NCBI GenBank assembly: GCA_002104945.1
Contig: MCFH01000002.1
Span: 186,001 to 250,000, forward strand
From: Piromyces finnis
Lineage: Eukaryota; Neocallimastigomycota; Neocallimastigomycetes; Neocallimastigales; Neocallimastigaceae
Length of the DNA stretch: 64,000 nucleotides
Direction: 5' to 3'
Below the pieces are notes generated by a model. The model saw only the letters and a list, made by a program, of their open reading frames with translations. It did not search any database and was not told the origin of the DNA. The position numbers and the translations under genes are program-made. This document shows, one piece after another, positions 62,988 to 64,000 of the stretch (the first letter of the stretch is position 1; each line of letters begins with the position of its first letter).

Positions 62988-63583
62988 GTTGTTGTTATTT
63001 AATAATAAAATATTATATGGTATATTAAATAAATATATATTTATTATAATTATAATAGAAAGCTGACAAGGAAAACAAAAAAGCAGAAGAAAGAGCCAAT
63101 AAATTAAAATCAGTATATAAGAAACCTGAGGGCAATAATGAAGGTAACGATAAGATAGTCAAGGCCATTGTTCTTGATAGTGAAAATGCTGAAAAGAGAG
63201 GATTAATGGATAATTTAATATCCTCGCTTAAAAATGGGGATGTATTTAAATCAAAAATTAAACATTCTAATGAAGACTATAGCAAAAAACATAAATTATT
63301 TAATATGGAAACTTCAAATATACCTAATAATAATATTAATAATAATGCTGCAAAGGAACTTCTTAAAAATCTTGATAAGGGAAAGTTGTGCTCATCACAT
63401 GACGATATTAGTGAATCTTTGTTATCAGTATCATTAAGTGCTGAACCAACTTCACTAGAAAATAGAGAATCTTCAAATATTTTAAATGATCAAAGCAGTA
63501 GTGAAAATACAAACAATAAATCAGATATTGACGACTGGTTGGAAGAATCAGTAAATAAACTATTAGCAGAAATATCAAAATAG
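57998..63583 (+). CDS. Diaphanous-type formin (GBD-FH3-FH1-FH2-DAD)
   Basis: Nucleates and elongates unbranched actin filaments under Rho-GTPase control. Main exons: 57998-58156, 58268-58369, 58501-58646, 58746-58823, 58911-59247, ~59358-59469, 59557-59664, 59771-59883, 60034-60533, (microexon), 60799-61001, 61080-61361, 61501-61712, 61776-61862, 61948-62016, 62115-62198, 62279-62408, 62486-62607, 62689-62853, 63059-63583; about 1181 residues. GBD/FH3 spans ~30-430 (WVKEFFAYGGLQAIIDLM, CLRCYKSIMNHGLGL). A coiled coil is at ~450-545. FH1 is at ~556-625 with Pro runs of 5-8. FH2 is at ~630-1020 (MKAVLWTKIA, LSIGNYMNGDSFRGGAFGF). The DAD core RGLMDNLISSLKNGDVFK is at ~1054. The FH1 join needs a small exon: 60737-60749 (13 nt) restores phase with the acceptor at 60798; a 2-nt exon at 60673-60674 with acceptor 60790 also fits. 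Confidence 0.93.
60791..61001 (+). other. FH1 proline-rich exon of the formin
   Basis: Four proline blocks (SAPPPPPPPVINAPPPPPPP, GVPPPPPPP, GAPPPPPLPG, GLPPPPPP) separated by Gly/Met spacers such as MTMGG and MNMGG. These are profilin-actin docking tracks. The exon is much richer in C than its surroundings because Pro is coded CCA/CCT. Its 5' border is either 60791 or 60799, depending on the upstream join. Confidence 0.9.
62901..62987. repeat. (ATT)29 microsatellite in formin intron
   Basis: Perfect ATT repeat inside the last intron (62854-63058), followed by three GTT-like variant units. It accounts for most of this intron and explains why it is longer than its neighbours. Confidence 0.93.
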
Positions 63584-64000
63584 AAAAAGTTTTAATAAAC
63601 AATTATTTATATATCTTACTATTCTCAAGAGTTTATTTTTTTTTAAAATATATATATAATGATTATTACTATTATAATATTTAGCCATTAAACAAGAACA
63701 AAAACAAAATAACAAACAAACAAACAAAAAAAAAAAAAAATAGGAAAATAATAAGATATAATAATATATGTAAATTATTAAATATTTTTTATAATCAAAA
63801 AACATTTTGTTTTAATATATATATATATAATTTATGTTTTAATAATCTTTATTACATTAAAATATTTCAATAATTTATATAAAAATCTTTACGATTTTTT
63901 CTTTTCTTTAAAAAAAAAAAAATCCATAATTTAATAAAGTTTTATAAATATGTAAATGAATAATTGAAAAATTTGTAAATTTTTTTAGCCTAAATATTAA
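63584..64000. other. Downstream flank of the formin gene
   Basis: A/T-rich sequence to the end of the window with A runs (63726-63740) and an AT repeat near 63817-63829. No gene is seen; another transcription unit could begin outside the window. Confidence 0.5.

Noticed and set aside
1-64000. tRNA, 5S rRNA, spliceosomal snRNA genes and CRISPR arrays
   Set aside because: I looked by eye for B-box-like GGTTCGA words, U1/U2/U4/U5/U6 core motifs and spaced repeats on both strands and found none that held up. A model-based search could still find diverged ones.

Overview
The window is a very AT-rich, intron-dense nuclear segment of a eukaryote. The best fit is a fungus of the anaerobic gut type (Neocallimastigomycota). 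The reasons are intergenic DNA that is almost pure A/T with homopolymers and AAT/ATT microsatellites, Asn-rich proteins encoded by AAT runs, many short GT..AG introns (acceptors usually TAG, AAG or CAG), and fungal families such as a Pcl/Pho80-type cyclin, a CCC1/VIT1-type transporter and a Laa2-like AP-1 accessory protein. The taxonomic call is an inference; a dictyostelid-like amoeba was considered, but intron density and the cyclin and Laa2 types argue against it.

Layout: fimbrin (40-3130, +); PRPF38-like splicing factor with RS tail (3512-5324, +); glucosidase II beta subunit ending in KDEL (5753-8475, -); U2 snRNP A' (9126-10543, +); a 3.2-kb gap; Mei2-like RNA-binding protein (13730-18352, +); RNase MRP RNA (about 18885-19288, -); Laa2/aftiphilin-like protein with 27 tandem DFGNF modules (19833-24839, +); a short GC-richer exon-like island (about 25520-25624, +); Unc13/MUN-domain C2 protein (26091-30827, -); a 5.5-kb gap with a perfect (AGTAAT)59 array; a 1684-residue intronless protein of unknown function (36300-41354, +); CCC1/VIT1-type transporter (43087-44915, -); MIF-family tautomerase (46071 to 46870 or 47653, -); tail-anchored Pcl-like cyclin (48083-50243, +); membrane-anchored cyclic-nucleotide phosphodiesterase (50840-53763, -); peptidyl-tRNA hydrolase (about 55848-57058, +); Dia-type formin (57998-63583, +).

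Most exon structures were rebuilt by hand: each exon set was checked for GT/AG borders and for phase and reading-frame continuity, and family motifs were followed across joins. Three places remain open: the start of the peptidyl-tRNA hydrolase, the ATG exon of the MIF gene, and the join between the coiled coil and FH1 of the formin.

The genes are unrelated housekeeping and regulatory loci, not a cluster. Recurring themes are actin (fimbrin, formin), RNA processing (PRPF38-like, U2A', Mei2-like, MRP RNA) and membrane traffic (glucosidase II beta, Laa2-like, Unc13-like). The most unusual items are the amplified AP-1 motif array, the MRP RNA gene, microexons (12 nt and 18 nt), the split cyclin box with a tail anchor, and the polytopic phosphodiesterase.
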